Source: Gammaproteobacteria bacterium
GTDB lineage: Bacteria; Pseudomonadota; Gammaproteobacteria; Pseudomonadales; UBA7434
Length of the DNA stretch: 5,280 bases
Assembly: GCA_024280785.1 (NCBI GenBank)
Contig: JAJRPK010000440.1
Location: forward strand, 1-5,280
Direction of reading: 5' to 3'
The notes beneath the pieces are model-generated. The model saw nothing but the letters and a program-made list of their open reading frames with translations. It had not been told where the DNA came from and did no database searches. This document shows, piece after piece, positions 4,969-5,280 of this stretch. Made by a program: the position numbers and the translations under genes. Each line of letters begins with the position of its first letter. The first letter of the stretch is position 1.

Positions 4969-5280
4969 TTGTTAAACAAAAGTCACCTAGAGGGCCCTCC
5001 CGTTACCCTGCGAGACTTCCTTATTATTCAAGTTACCTTGGTGCTATTTTGTCTGCTTTTCACCGTATTCCACACTTTTTATCTCGCTCCCAAACAACAA
5101 GCAAAAAATCTGGATAGTCTGGCTAATGAGCTGTCTTTACAAATCGCACTGATACAGCCAATAACTCAAAAGAAAGTTGAGCAGCTCATTGCCAGTTCGG
5201 CACAATATAGAAGAATTAACCGCATCAATATTCGTTGGGACAAGGAAGAATGGTTGATTACTCACTCTTTAAAAAAACAA
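4969..5280 (+). CDS. N-terminus of a membrane sensor protein, probably BarA/GacS histidine kinase (partial)
   Basis: An open frame of 104 codons runs off the right edge. It begins with about 15 polar residues, then one strongly hydrophobic segment (about 17-39, rich in Leu, Ile, Val and Phe), then a hydrophilic stretch that starts like a periplasmic sensor domain (helical LDSLANELSLQIALIQP, then KVEQLIASSAQYRRINRINIRW). That layout, with an N-terminal anchor, a helix and a repeat of small beta elements, is what BarA/GacS show before their second membrane segment. The position, divergent from the relA-mazG cluster, is where barA or gacS lies in E. coli and Pseudomonas. Direct sequence similarity is weak, and no HAMP, HisKA or receiver domain is within the window, so the family is an inference. 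TTG at 4969 is chosen over ATG at 4951 or 4954 because of the GGAG spacing; the ATGs would add five or six residues (MMRRSS or MRRSS). Confidence 0.6.
   Translation, partial: MLNKSHLEGPPVTLRDFLIIQVTLVLFCLLFTVFHTFYLAPKQQAKNLDSLANELSLQIALIQPITQKKVEQLIASSAQYRRINRINIRWDKEEWLITHSLKKQ

Overview
The window looks like chromosome from a gammaproteobacterium of moderate GC content, probably in or near the Pseudomonadales/Cellvibrionales. This rests on the close resemblance of CysM to the Pseudomonas enzyme, on a full-length monofunctional RelA, and on gene order. The stretch (sensor gene) <- -> cysM - relA - mazG matches the barA/gacS ... relA - mazG neighbourhood known from E. coli and Pseudomonas. 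No mobile element, CRISPR array, rRNA or tRNA was seen.

Layout from left to right. Positions 1-23 (minus) hold the first seven codons and part of the eighth of adenylate kinase, cut by the window edge but preceded by a clear ribosome binding site. Positions 24-318 are non-coding as far as I can tell and contain a tandem 14-nt repeat. mazG (319-1242), relA (1316-3556) and cysM (3620 to about 4507) all lie on the minus strand, transcribed right to left with gaps of only 73 and about 63 nt, so they may form one operon in the order cysM-relA-mazG. Positions 4508-4968 are a divergent control region with several inverted repeats and two perfect TATAAT boxes, one facing each way. From 4969 to the right edge, on the plus strand, is the start of a membrane protein whose position suggests the BarA/GacS hybrid sensor kinase.

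The genes join stress signalling with nucleotide and sulfur metabolism. RelA makes (p)ppGpp when amino acids run out. MazG hydrolyses NTPs and, in E. coli, has been reported to lower ppGpp and limit its effects. Adk balances adenine nucleotides. CysM makes cysteine, preferably through thiosulfate and S-sulfocysteine. The RelA hydrolase domain is degenerate, so a SpoT-type enzyme is expected elsewhere in the genome.

I saw no clearly new system. The points most worth a second look are the absence of rlmD between cysM and relA, the inverted repeats around the divergent promoters, a 13-nt sequence shared by two distant intergenic regions, insertions in MazG, and the unusual start and N-terminus of the putative sensor.
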